This document shows positions 17,309 through 27,895 of a DNA stretch of 64,000 nucleotides, one piece after another (positions within the stretch are counted from its first letter, which is position 1; every line of letters begins with the position of its first letter). The notes under the pieces are model-generated. The model was not told the DNA's origin and did no database searches. It saw only the letters and a list, made by a program, of their open reading frames with translations. Position numbers and translations under genes: made by a program. The DNA is from Photobacterium phosphoreum (GTDB lineage Bacteria; Pseudomonadota; Gammaproteobacteria; Enterobacterales; Vibrionaceae), in NCBI RefSeq assembly GCF_002954725.1, contig NZ_MSCQ01000001.1, forward strand, positions 1,799,200 to 1,863,199, in the 5' to 3' direction.

Positions 17309-17581
17309 TTACAGATAACTATCACGATCATCTGCATAGCAATGCTCAAAACCATCTTCCCAGCCTGAACGATATTTTTTCACAACAACAGAGCGTTCAG
17401 GATCACGTCGAAAACCATCCTGATACGTTTTCCCTGCCATTGAACGGCTATAGCAACCATCTTGATAACCATCAAGATAAGCCCTCTCAAATCCTAGCTC
17501 TACTAATTGTTGATGGCGACTGCTACTGCAACCACTTAATACACTAAAATAGATTATCGCAACTAATATTGTCGCCTTCAT
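17309..17581 (-). CDS. Small lipoprotein with YxDGY/DGF motifs
   Basis: A 90-residue predicted lipoprotein. The ATG at 17581 follows AAGGAGG at ideal distance, and the signal peptide ends in the lipobox LSGC (Cys18) followed by SSSR. The remainder is polar and repeats aromatic-Gly elements: YLDGYQDGC, YQDGF and WEDGFEHC. Two later cysteines may pair. Similar short lipoproteins occur in vibrios, but no function is known. It is a single gene convergent with yejM. Confidence 0.8.
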   Translation of the reverse strand: MKATILVAIIYFSVLSGCSSSRHQQLVELGFERAYLDGYQDGCYSRSMAGKTYQDGFRRDPERSVVVKKYRSGWEDGFEHCYADDRDSYL

Positions 17582-17843
17582 TATCGCGCCTCCTTTCTTG
17601 CACAAATATTATGCTGCTTAATTTTTATCCTTATAATAAAAATAGATAATGTCTATTTAGTTGAACTGTAAAATTAATGAGAATAACCACGATAACAAAT
17701 ATGCGTTGCATCTCATTTTGACGTGTAAAAAAGAATATATAACTAATTTGAGGTATATATCCTGCTAATTTATAAGTGAATCGTTAACAATATAGAGAAA
17801 TAATATAACCCTCTCGCTAGCTGACTCATGGAACAGAGTATTA

Positions 17844-19463
17844 ATGAACGAAAAGATTAACGTTTTTTACCAAACAGTTGCTAAACAATGTAGTAATGCT
17901 CATAGTCTTAGAACTATTTGTGAGCTAATTTGCCGTAATCTTATTCAACATTTTTCCGTTAACCATTTACAGCTCATAATTAAATATAATAAAGAATGGA
18001 AATTATTATTAGATCTAAACTCAGAAGGTATTAAATACCATTTCCCGCCAATAGTGATACCTAAAAATAATGAATATTATTATAAAAGTATTCATTATTA
18101 CACCCATAAAACTGAAGCTTCGATTGATATCGTTGAGAACCATCGTTATTTATTAATTCCACTTAAACATCATTCAATCATTATCGGGCATTTAACTATT
18201 GCGGTACCATTAACATCAGCATTATTTCCTAAACATTTAATAATATTAGCATCATTATTAGCAGCAGAAATTAAATCTATCGTTGTAAAACAAACCACTA
18301 AAAAGAACAGTCTCCGCCGAATTAATACCGAAAAAGAATTACAATCAAGCCAACAACAACAACAATCTTTGCTTAATCAGCTTCAAAGTATGCATGATAT
18401 TTCTTTTCAGTTATGGCGCAGTAACTCAATGAAAGATATGTTATTTATCGCGATAGATGAAGGAAAAAAACAATTAAAAATAGACAGAATGGCTATTTTT
18501 CTATTTGATGAACAAAAACAAATGCATGGTACTTTTGGCACTGATATTAATGGTAATACTGTTGACGAATTTTATTTTTCATCCGCAATTCCTGATCAAT
18601 GGTATGCCGCTAATACATTAAAAGATAAAGAATATATTGCCATTCAAGAAAACACGCCTTTATACCATGACTTACAACAAATAGGTTTTGGCTGGAGTGC
18701 TTATATTGCTTTATGGGATGAAGATACCCCGATTGGATGGATTGCTTGCGATAACTTAATTACAGGGCAACCATTATGCAGTTACCATCATCAATTACTT
18801 AAACAATATGGTTTTATTGTTTCACAACATATTTTACGTCTGCAAGCGGCGGATAACCTTATAAAGCTCAATTATGATCTAGAACAGCGAGTACAAAGCC
18901 GTACCCAAGCACTCAATAAAGCCAATGCACAACTACAAAAATTATCGCGTATTGACGCGCTAACCAATATAGCTAACCGCCGTGTATTTGATGAAACAGT
19001 GACGACTGAATGGCGACGAGCAAACCGACTCACATTACCCCTATCGTTACTCATATTGGATATCGATAATTTTAAAACTTATAACGATAAACTTGGCCAT
19101 GCCGCTGGCGATCAATGTTTAAAAATTATTGCTTCAGCACTGTCTAAAGTTGAACGTCGAGCTGGTACACTGTTTGCGCGCTATGGTGGCGAAGAATTCG
19201 TGCTGTTACTGCCAGGCCAAGATCAACAAGCAGCAATAAATAATGCCCAACGTTTAATCAATGCGATGCACCAACTTGCATTGCCTTTTCCTTGTCTTGA
19301 TCCTAATAATGGTAAAGCAATTGTCACGATCAGTATTGGCGTAAGCACTATCATTCCATCTCAAACAACAACCTATTGTGATTTTTTCAAACATGTTGAT
19401 ACAGCACTTTATCAAGCAAAAGCTAATGGTAAAGATTGTTTTCAAGTCTTTTTACCAGACTAG
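17844..19463 (+). CDS. GAF-domain diguanylate cyclase (GGDEF)
   Basis: 539-residue cytoplasmic enzyme predicted to make cyclic di-GMP from two GTP. The catalytic GGEEF motif is at residues 448-452, with the GGDEF domain covering about 370-535. Two GAF-like sensory modules occupy roughly 20-150 and 190-345, joined by a coiled, glutamine-rich linker (about 155-185). A second coiled coil (DLEQRVQSRTQALNKANAQL) leads into the cyclase. No RxxD inhibitory site was noticed five residues before GGEEF. The ligand of the GAF domains is unknown. It has no adjacent effector gene. Confidence 0.93.
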   Translation: MNEKINVFYQTVAKQCSNAHSLRTICELICRNLIQHFSVNHLQLIIKYNKEWKLLLDLNSEGIKYHFPPIVIPKNNEYYYKSIHYYTHKTEASIDIVENHRYLLIPLKHHSIIIGHLTIAVPLTSALFPKHLIILASLLAAEIKSIVVKQTTKKNSLRRINTEKELQSSQQQQQSLLNQLQSMHDISFQLWRSNSMKDMLFIAIDEGKKQLKIDRMAIFLFDEQKQMHGTFGTDINGNTVDEFYFSSAIPDQWYAANTLKDKEYIAIQENTPLYHDLQQIGFGWSAYIALWDEDTPIGWIACDNLITGQPLCSYHHQLLKQYGFIVSQHILRLQAADNLIKLNYDLEQRVQSRTQALNKANAQLQKLSRIDALTNIANRRVFDETVTTEWRRANRLTLPLSLLILDIDNFKTYNDKLGHAAGDQCLKIIASALSKVERRAGTLFARYGGEEFVLLLPGQDQQAAINNAQRLINAMHQLALPFPCLDPNNGKAIVTISIGVSTIIPSQTTTYCDFFKHVDTALYQAKANGKDCFQVFLPD

Positions 19464-19486
19464 CCCTCATAGGAACAACAATAAAT

Positions 19487-19508
19487 TATCGAATAACGAT
19501 AAATTTTT
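19487..19508 (+). terminator. Weak terminator after the diguanylate cyclase gene
   Basis: Six-base stem TTATCG and CGATAA with loop AATAA, followed by ATTTTTATT. The AT-rich stem makes it weak. Confidence 0.4.
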
Positions 19509-19513
19509 ATTGT

Positions 19514-19519
19514 ATAATA
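19514..19519 (+). promoter_or_regulatory. -10 box of DUF2975/XRE operon promoter
   Basis: A perfect TATAAT stands about 50 bases upstream of the DUF2975 start. No good -35 hexamer is visible at 16-18 bases. Just downstream, GTCCC and GGGAC (19529-19547) would form a small hairpin at the 5' end of the message. Confidence 0.4.
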
Positions 19520-19569
19520 TTTTTTAGTCCCCTATTCTAAGGGACATAAAATGAATGAGGAAAAACCAC

Positions 19570-20118
19570 ATGTCAAAAATTCAACAACAAAGCCGCAGAG
19601 TAAAAATACTATTCCAGCTATTTTTTATTCTGACGCCAATTTTAGTCTGCTTTTTTTGGTTAACAGTAGAGACACCCTATGACTTTTTAAGACATACGGG
19701 TATTGTACAAACATCGTTTAATATCAATCAGCTAACAGAAACGCCATTAACATTAACTACGCGTTTATTCGCAATATTAACGAGCCTGATCTATTGTTCG
19801 ATTATTATGTATGCGTTAAAAATCCTCATTCAGTTATTTGGTAATTATGAAAATAAACACATCTTTACTTTAGAAAATGCAAGGTGCTATCAAAAACTTG
19901 GCTACAGTGTATTTTATTGGGTAGGCGGATCTATTTTTTACCAACCATTAATGACGTTAATATTAACATTCAATAATCCACCCCATCACCGCATGATCAT
20001 GATTAGCTTTCAAGGTATTGATTTTTTAACCCTATTAATAGGCGCTATTATTGTTATAATTTCATGGGTTATGAAAGAAGGCTATCACCTCGCCGATGAG
20101 CAAAATTACACAATTTAA
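19570..20118 (+). CDS. DUF2975 domain membrane protein
   Basis: 182-residue inner-membrane protein with four hydrophobic spans, of the DUF2975 family (Bacillus YoaS type). The ATG at 19570 has GAGGA at correct spacing; an ATG 15 bases upstream is less well placed. It is followed after 9 bases by an XRE-type regulator of about 70 residues, a pairing seen in many bacteria. The biochemical function is unknown. Confidence 0.82.
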   Translation: MSKIQQQSRRVKILFQLFFILTPILVCFFWLTVETPYDFLRHTGIVQTSFNINQLTETPLTLTTRLFAILTSLIYCSIIMYALKILIQLFGNYENKHIFTLENARCYQKLGYSVFYWVGGSIFYQPLMTLILTFNNPPHHRMIMISFQGIDFLTLLIGAIIVIISWVMKEGYHLADEQNYTI

Positions 20119-20127
20119 GAGTTTATT

Positions 20128-20343
20128 ATGACTATTGTTATTAACTTAGATGTCATTATGGCGAAACGAAAAATACGGTTAAAGGCATTAGCTCAAGCAA
20201 TGGAGATGACCGAAGCTAATTTATCAATACTTAAAAATGGTAAAGCAAAAGCCGTTCGATTTTCGACACTTGATAAACTTTGCCAACAACTTGATTGCCA
20301 GCCAGCAGATATTCTTGAATTTCAAAAAAACGATGACAATTAG
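20128..20343 (+). CDS. XRE-family regulator, YozG-like
   Basis: 71-residue helix-turn-helix protein consisting of one Cro/C1-type domain. The recognition helix region is MEMTEANLSILKNGKAKAVRFSTLDKLC, interrupted here by no extra domain, and the C-terminus has the typical LDCQPADIL. It lies 9 bases after the DUF2975 gene and probably controls that two-gene operon; the DUF2975 protein could act as its membrane sensor or partner, which is inference. Confidence 0.88.
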   Translation: MTIVINLDVIMAKRKIRLKALAQAMEMTEANLSILKNGKAKAVRFSTLDKLCQQLDCQPADILEFQKNDDN

Positions 20344-20406
20344 CGTTTCGTTTATGGCGATAACTATTTTTAAAAGATATAAATAACTTTTAAAAATATA
20401 AATAAC

Positions 20407-20436
20407 AAAAAAGCAGCATATTTATGCTGCTTTTTT
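20407..20436. terminator. Bidirectional terminator between xre and topB
   Basis: A-rich stem AAAAAAGCAGCA and TGCTGCTTTTTT around a short AT loop. It can end both the rightward xre transcript and the leftward topB transcript. Confidence 0.9.
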
Positions 20437-20467
20437 GTAAGTTATCAATCAGTAATTAAATCATCTA

Positions 20468-22420
20468 CTACGATTTACGCTTTGGTGCAGCCTTAGGTTT
20501 GGCCGACGTCGATTTTTTGGCATAACTGCGTTTTTTAGCACGAGGCTTAAATTCAGGTGAAGTCAATGAGCGTAAACTTGGTGGCACATCGCTCACTTTG
20601 ACCTGCTCCATCAAGGCTGTCACTTGTTGCTCTAATGCCGCCATAAACGGTTGATAGGCACATTTCCTATCTGCCATATCATGTAATTGATGCTCCCAAT
20701 GCGCGGTCATATCAGGATATGTTGAGCTATCAGGTAACGCATAAATCAATCCCTTTCCTGCCTCTGAAGCGTGAATGGCTTTACCTTGGCGTTGCAATAA
20801 CTGCCGTTTAAACAACATCTCTAAAATCCCTGCTCGCGTTGCCTCTGTGCCTAAGCCATCGGTATCACGCAGAATTTTCTTTAATGAAGCATCAGATACA
20901 AACCGCGCAATACCCGTCATCGCTTGTAATAACGTCGCTTCAGTAAATGCTTTTGGGGGCTCAGTCATTTTATCTTTGATCTCACCATCACGGCAGACCA
21001 ATACAGTGCCTTTATCTAATGGTGGCACTTTGTCCGCCAGATCACTGTCTTCTTTTTTATCATCACGCCCTAGTAATATTCGCCAACCTGGTGACATCAA
21101 TTGTCGACCTTTAGCAATAAATACCCCTTGAGAGATAGTGAACACCAACTTAGCATCAGCATATTCTGCAGCTGGATAAAATTGCATTAAGTACTGGCGA
21201 GCAATTAACTGGTATATTTTCGCTTCATAGCCAGTTAACACTGATGATGATTTAGGGGTTGGAATAATCGCATGGTGAGCATCCACTTTTTTATCATTCC
21301 ATGCTTTTGATTTTAATGCTGTATTAGCATTATCAACCGCGGAAGCTAATTGATTATCTGAAGCCGCAATGGCACGACAAACATCATTAGCTTGTTTGAA
21401 ATGATCTAATGGTAAGTGGCGACTGTCTGAACGAGGGTAAGTGATCACTTTATGTTTTTCATACAGTGACTGACAAGTTGATAATACATCCGCAGCACTC
21501 ATTCCAAAACGCTTAGCGGCATCAATTTGTAACGCTGATAAAGAATATGGCAACGGTGGCGCTGTTTTAGTTCGTTTACGTTCAGATTCAGTCACTTCTG
21601 CGGGTTGACCTTTAATCCGTGCGACCACATTTTCACACAGTTTACGGTTGAGAATTCGCCCTTCAGAATCTTGGTGAGGTTCACACGATTTACTCGGTTG
21701 CCACTTGGCATAAATCGTTTGTTCACCATAAGTAATTAACGCTAATACCTCATAAAAAGGTTTAGCGACAAAATTAGCGATTTCATCATCTCGCCTAACC
21801 ACTAGCCCTAAAATAGGTGTTTGTACGCGCCCAACAGACAACACACCTCGATAACCGCCCTTTTGCCCCAACAAAGTATAAGCACGAGTCATATTCATGC
21901 CATATAACCAATCGGCACGTGAGCGCGCGAGGGCTGAGACTGATAACGGAATAAAATCACAGTTACTGCGCATGGTCGCTAAAGCTTTTTTAACTGCCGC
22001 AGGGTTTAAATCAGAAATCAATAATCGTTGCGCCGCTTCTTTTTTTGTTTTAGATATTTTGACGTAATCAATTACTTCATCCACCAGCAACTGCCCTTCA
22101 CGATCGGGATCGCCTGCATGTACCACTGAGGTTGCTGTTTTCGCTAGTTTTTTAATCACAGCTAATTGTTGTTTAGCCGCTTGGCGGGGAATGAGTTGCC
22201 ATTGCTGAGGCACAATAGGTAAATCGTCTAAGTGCCATTTTTTGTAGCGCGCGTCATAAGCATCCGGTTCGACTTGCTCTAACAAATGCCCAATACACCA
22301 AGTGACAATATCGCCATTGCCTACTTCAATATAGCCAGTATTATTTTTATGTGGACGAGGTAATACCGCAGCAATGGCTCGACCTAAGCTTGGTTTTTCA
22401 GCTATATATAAGCAGCTCAT
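20468..22420 (-). CDS. topB: DNA topoisomerase III
   Basis: 650-residue type IA topoisomerase that decatenates and unlinks DNA through a transient phosphotyrosine bond. The Toprim domain is at the N-terminus (YIAEKPS and HAGDPDREG), and the active tyrosine lies in ITYPRSDSRHL near residue 330. The domain IA arrangement continues to about residue 600, and the C-terminus is lysine/arginine rich. No Shine-Dalgarno is obvious before the ATG. It follows selU here, whereas E. coli has selD-topB directly. Confidence 0.98.
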   Translation of the reverse strand: MSCLYIAEKPSLGRAIAAVLPRPHKNNTGYIEVGNGDIVTWCIGHLLEQVEPDAYDARYKKWHLDDLPIVPQQWQLIPRQAAKQQLAVIKKLAKTATSVVHAGDPDREGQLLVDEVIDYVKISKTKKEAAQRLLISDLNPAAVKKALATMRSNCDFIPLSVSALARSRADWLYGMNMTRAYTLLGQKGGYRGVLSVGRVQTPILGLVVRRDDEIANFVAKPFYEVLALITYGEQTIYAKWQPSKSCEPHQDSEGRILNRKLCENVVARIKGQPAEVTESERKRTKTAPPLPYSLSALQIDAAKRFGMSAADVLSTCQSLYEKHKVITYPRSDSRHLPLDHFKQANDVCRAIAASDNQLASAVDNANTALKSKAWNDKKVDAHHAIIPTPKSSSVLTGYEAKIYQLIARQYLMQFYPAAEYADAKLVFTISQGVFIAKGRQLMSPGWRILLGRDDKKEDSDLADKVPPLDKGTVLVCRDGEIKDKMTEPPKAFTEATLLQAMTGIARFVSDASLKKILRDTDGLGTEATRAGILEMLFKRQLLQRQGKAIHASEAGKGLIYALPDSSTYPDMTAHWEHQLHDMADRKCAYQPFMAALEQQVTALMEQVKVSDVPPSLRSLTSPEFKPRAKKRSYAKKSTSAKPKAAPKRKS

Positions 22421-22583
22421 GGGGATCTTTTTATGAAAGGATTAATACTATGACTGTACCGAAAATGGATGCTAACGGCAACATAACACTGGATATTAAA
22501 CCAGTACTTATTCACATAATACTCTTTTTTGCAATTGATCTTGAAAGATCGTCGACCAACCAGTGCAGTGATCGTTTAAACAA

Positions 22584-22631
22584 AAAAAGCCAAATGCATC
22601 ATATTATATTAATAGATACGTTTGGCTTTTT
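22584..22631 (-). terminator. Rho-independent terminator of selU
   Basis: On the minus strand AAAAAGCCAAA pairs with TTTGGCTTTTT around a 26-base partly paired loop, followed by further T residues. It lies about 25 bases beyond the selU stop and separates selU from topB. Confidence 0.85.
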
Positions 22632-22656
22632 ATCAAATCAGTTTATATCAAATAAA

Positions 22657-23745
22657 CTAGCGAGCAGCTAACCACTCTTTTACTTGGTGGTAATCACCTC
22701 TAAATACAATCCGATCAGCTTTTTTGCTTAATTGATAAGTATACATAGGATCATAATATTGCTCTAACAACGGCGCCAACCAAGCATCATGCTCAGCTAA
22801 CGAACCCGTCGCTTGCATAACTTTCACTGCATGTTGTTGAGCTTTCAGCATCACTTCATAGCGCTCTAAACCTAAACGCTTACGAATATTAAACATGCCT
22901 TTTTCTAAATACTCAGCAAATAAAATCCAACCCTGTTCCTCACCGTAATGAGCCACATAATCACGTTGCATTTTAATCACATAATCATCCAACAAACGCG
23001 CTAAACGCACATCGACAGGATCATCAATCACAGCAACATCAGCGTCTTGCATCGCACGATTAATCGCGATTGGTACCGTTACACAACCAATGTTTTTACC
23101 TTCATCTTCAAACACAAAGTGTTCAATACCACGATCAAGTTTTTTGAGCATTTGAATCGCAAGATCATTTTCAAAGGCAATCTGAGTACGTTGTGGGGTT
23201 ACATAGCGACCAAATGATGATCCGCGATGGTGAGCGGCACCTTCAAGATCAAGACCATTAGCAAGTTCATTCACCATGATAGTCTTACCGCTACCGGTAT
23301 TACCGGCAACAATTGACATTGGCTTAGTGGCAACATCATCAATAGTATCAACTAAGTAACGACGTAATGCTTTATAGCCTCCGGTAATAAACGGATAATC
23401 AATACCCGCTTCTTTTAACCATTGCTGAGTAACTTGTGAACGTAAACCACCACGGAAACAATACAAATAACCGTTTGGGTTTGCTTCACAAAATGCTTTC
23501 CATTGCGCTACACGTTCTGCTTTAACATCACCATTAACCAGCTTATGACCAAGTGCAATTGCAGCATCTTGACCGCTGTTTTTATAACACGTACCCACAG
23601 CGGCACGCTCATCATCAGTCATTAACGGATGACTATGAGAGGTTGGAAAAGCACCTTGTGTAAATTCAACAGGCGCTCGCATATCCATTAATGGCGTGTC
23701 GTTTACAAACAGATGACGGAAATCTTCGCAATTGGGACGCGACAT
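22657..23745 (-). CDS. selU: tRNA 2-selenouridine synthase
   Basis: SelU (MnmH, YbbB), 362 residues, converts 2-thiouridine at the wobble position of certain tRNAs to 2-selenouridine through a geranylated intermediate, using selenophosphate. The rhodanese domain has its essential Cys96 in YCFRGGLRS, and the P-loop domain has GNTGSGKT at about 148-155. It overlaps selD by one base, so the selenium donor and its user are translationally linked. Confidence 0.97.
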   Translation of the reverse strand: MSRPNCEDFRHLFVNDTPLMDMRAPVEFTQGAFPTSHSHPLMTDDERAAVGTCYKNSGQDAAIALGHKLVNGDVKAERVAQWKAFCEANPNGYLYCFRGGLRSQVTQQWLKEAGIDYPFITGGYKALRRYLVDTIDDVATKPMSIVAGNTGSGKTIMVNELANGLDLEGAAHHRGSSFGRYVTPQRTQIAFENDLAIQMLKKLDRGIEHFVFEDEGKNIGCVTVPIAINRAMQDADVAVIDDPVDVRLARLLDDYVIKMQRDYVAHYGEEQGWILFAEYLEKGMFNIRKRLGLERYEVMLKAQQHAVKVMQATGSLAEHDAWLAPLLEQYYDPMYTYQLSKKADRIVFRGDYHQVKEWLAAR

Positions 23746-24779
23746 TAGCAGACCTCAATAAAGGTATCGCCATCCATCGGCACAAGTTCACCAATCGCTT
23801 CCAGCAAGATGTTATGTTTTTTAGCAATCGCTTGTACTTCAGCATCACTGCTTGGTTCAACGGCTAACAGTAAGCCACCTGATGTTTGAGGATCACACAA
23901 TAATGCTTTTTGTAGATCTGTCATTGAGCTGACTTTATGACCGTAGCTCATAAAGTTACGTTCAGTACCACCAGGAACACAACCTTGAGCGATATAATCA
24001 TATACGCCTGGTAATGTTGGGATTTTATCAAACCAAAGTTTTGCTTTTAAGTTACTGCCTTCACAAATCTCGGTTAAGTGGCCCATTAAACCAAAGCCAG
24101 TCACGTCGGTTAATGCTTTCACACCTTCAACATCAGCAAAATCTGCACCCGGTTTATTCAGTTTACACATCCAATCACGTGCCAAACCTTTATGCTCATC
24201 AGCCAACTTAGATTGCTTTTCAGCAGTCGTTAATACGCCAATACCTAATGGTTTAGTTAGGTATAAATGACAACCCGCTTCTGCGCTGTCATTACGCTTA
24301 ACACGATCAGTACTGACTAATCCTGTTACAGCAAGGCCGAAAATTGGCTCAGGAGCATCAATAGAGTGACCACCAGCAAGTGAAATACCCGCTTCACGGC
24401 ACACAGAACGACCACCATCAATCACTTTTTGAGCGATTTCTGGAGATAACACGTTCACAGGCCAACCTAAAATAGCAATCGCCATAATGGGTTTACCGCC
24501 CATCGCATAAATATCACTAATAGCGTTAGTGGCAGCAATACGACCGAAATCAAACGGGTCATCAACAATTGGCATAAAGAAGTCAGTGGTGCTGATGACT
24601 GCTTGACCATTACCGATATCATAAACGGCAGCGTCATCTTTACTTTCATTACCAACCAGTAAATTAGGATCTTCAAAAGGTGCTAATTGACTACGAAGAA
24701 TGGTATCAAGCACTTGGGGAGAAATTTTACAACCACATCCTGCACCGTGGCTGTATTGTGTTAGGCGAACATTTTCCAT
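23745..24779 (-). CDS. selD: Selenide, water dikinase (selenophosphate synthase)
   Basis: SelD, 344 residues, makes selenophosphate from selenide and ATP. The catalytic pair is Cys15 and Lys18 in GAGCGCK; the first position is an ordinary cysteine codon, not selenocysteine. The ATG at 24779 is chosen because GGAG precedes it and it matches E. coli SelD; a longer reading from 24839 begins inside the predicted -35 box and would precede transcription start. The neighbours selU downstream and ydjA upstream fit the conserved ydjA-selD context. Confidence 0.97.
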   Translation of the reverse strand: MENVRLTQYSHGAGCGCKISPQVLDTILRSQLAPFEDPNLLVGNESKDDAAVYDIGNGQAVISTTDFFMPIVDDPFDFGRIAATNAISDIYAMGGKPIMAIAILGWPVNVLSPEIAQKVIDGGRSVCREAGISLAGGHSIDAPEPIFGLAVTGLVSTDRVKRNDSAEAGCHLYLTKPLGIGVLTTAEKQSKLADEHKGLARDWMCKLNKPGADFADVEGVKALTDVTGFGLMGHLTEICEGSNLKAKLWFDKIPTLPGVYDYIAQGCVPGGTERNFMSYGHKVSSMTDLQKALLCDPQTSGGLLLAVEPSSDAEVQAIAKKHNILLEAIGELVPMDGDTFIEVC

Positions 24780-24810
24780 GACACGCTCCAAAATATAGAA
24801 AGAAGCAGCG

Positions 24811-24839
24811 ATTCTACTCCTGCCCTCGACAACTGTCAT
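24811..24839 (-). promoter_or_regulatory. Sigma-70 promoter of selD-selU
   Basis: On the minus strand ATGACA (24839-24834, five of six to TTGACA), a 17-base spacer and TAGAAT (24816-24811, five of six to TATAAT). Transcription would begin near 24804, leaving about 25 bases of leader before the selD ATG. Confidence 0.65.
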
Positions 24840-24912
24840 CTTTCCAACTAAAAAGCCGCTATTTTCCGTTGATACAAATCAACATTGGCACTAAAAATTA
24901 TCAATTAGTACT

Positions 24913-24967
24913 AAAAAAGGTGATGTCATTCACGGTTTCATACCATAAAACAACGATCACCTTTTCT
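24913..24967 (-). terminator. Terminator of ydjA
   Basis: On the minus strand AAAAGGTGAT pairs with ATCACCTTTT and a T-run follows. It lies about 75 bases after ydjA and separates it from the selD promoter. Confidence 0.75.
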
Positions 24968-25037
24968 TTTTAACCTTTCATTCACATTCGTTCAGACTAA
25001 ATCGCGACTGAATGCTACATCAATAACGATGCTTCAA

Positions 25038-25586
25038 TTACAAATATTCAACGTATTGGGCCAGATCGCGTTCATGTACTTTCGCTTCACGGCACCCAAT
25101 CGACCCTAGATATAAAAAGCCAACAATCATATCTTCGCCTTCAAGACCCAAAGCTTCACGAACAACCGCATGGTATGCCCAAGACCCTGTACGCCAAAAA
25201 CCAGAATATCCTTGTGCTACAGCAGCCATTTGCATCGCTTGAGCTGCACAACCTGCCGATAAATGCTGTTCTATAACAGGCACTTTATGATCAGAGGTCA
25301 CTTTACTCACCACAGTGATCACCATTGGAGCGCGAAAAGGCGCTTTTGAGGCTTTTTCAATCACAAAATCATCTAAATTATCCGCTTTAGCAGCAGCAAC
25401 CAAAATATCAGCCAGCTTGGTTAACCCTTCACCTTGAGAAACAATGAAACGCCACGGTGTTAAGCCACCATGATCGGGAGCACGTAACCCTGCACGAAAG
25501 ATATTCTCAAGAACCTCTCCTGCGGGGGCTGGCTCAACTAATTTTGGTAATGAGCGACGATTAAGCAGAAGTGATAGCGCGTCCAT
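25038..25586 (-). CDS. ydjA: Nitroreductase family protein YdjA
   Basis: 182-residue FMN-dependent nitroreductase-fold protein. The start MDALSLLLNRRS matches E. coli YdjA, and GAGG lies eight bases before this ATG, so the reading is begun at 25586 rather than 25622. Conserved blocks are RAPDHGGLTPWRF, APFRAPMVITVV and QAMQMAAVAQGYSGFWRTG. The physiological substrate is unsettled. It stands upstream of selD as in E. coli. Confidence 0.95.
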   Translation of the reverse strand: MDALSLLLNRRSLPKLVEPAPAGEVLENIFRAGLRAPDHGGLTPWRFIVSQGEGLTKLADILVAAAKADNLDDFVIEKASKAPFRAPMVITVVSKVTSDHKVPVIEQHLSAGCAAQAMQMAAVAQGYSGFWRTGSWAYHAVVREALGLEGEDMIVGFLYLGSIGCREAKVHERDLAQYVEYL

Positions 25587-25662
25587 AACAACCTCAAAAT
25601 GAAAATAATTATTGTTTCGCATATAATAAGACAGGTAAAGCCGTCAACACAAGTAACAGCGA

Positions 25663-27684
<2,022 letters not shown>

Positions 27685-27895
27685 CTAACTGTTATGGTCT
27701 GACCAGTATATTTCAGCTTACTTAATAACACCACTAACTATTAACAGATCAGCAACATTTACATGATGCAACTCACTATTTATAATCAATTATGTCTCTT
27801 TATTTTTACGTTCACTAACAATTACACCGTAAAAAAACCTGTAATTCAGTAGTGACTACGCTACGATACTGCAATCATCATTATCAGGAATTTTC

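Noticed and set aside
22450..22671. Plus-strand frame beginning with a well-placed ATG near 22450
   Set aside because: Its second half is the selU terminator and the selU 3' end read backwards; no family resemblance, so treated as chance.
24780..24839. N-terminal extension of SelD by 20 residues
   Set aside because: Begins inside the -35 box of the likely promoter and is absent from known SelD proteins.
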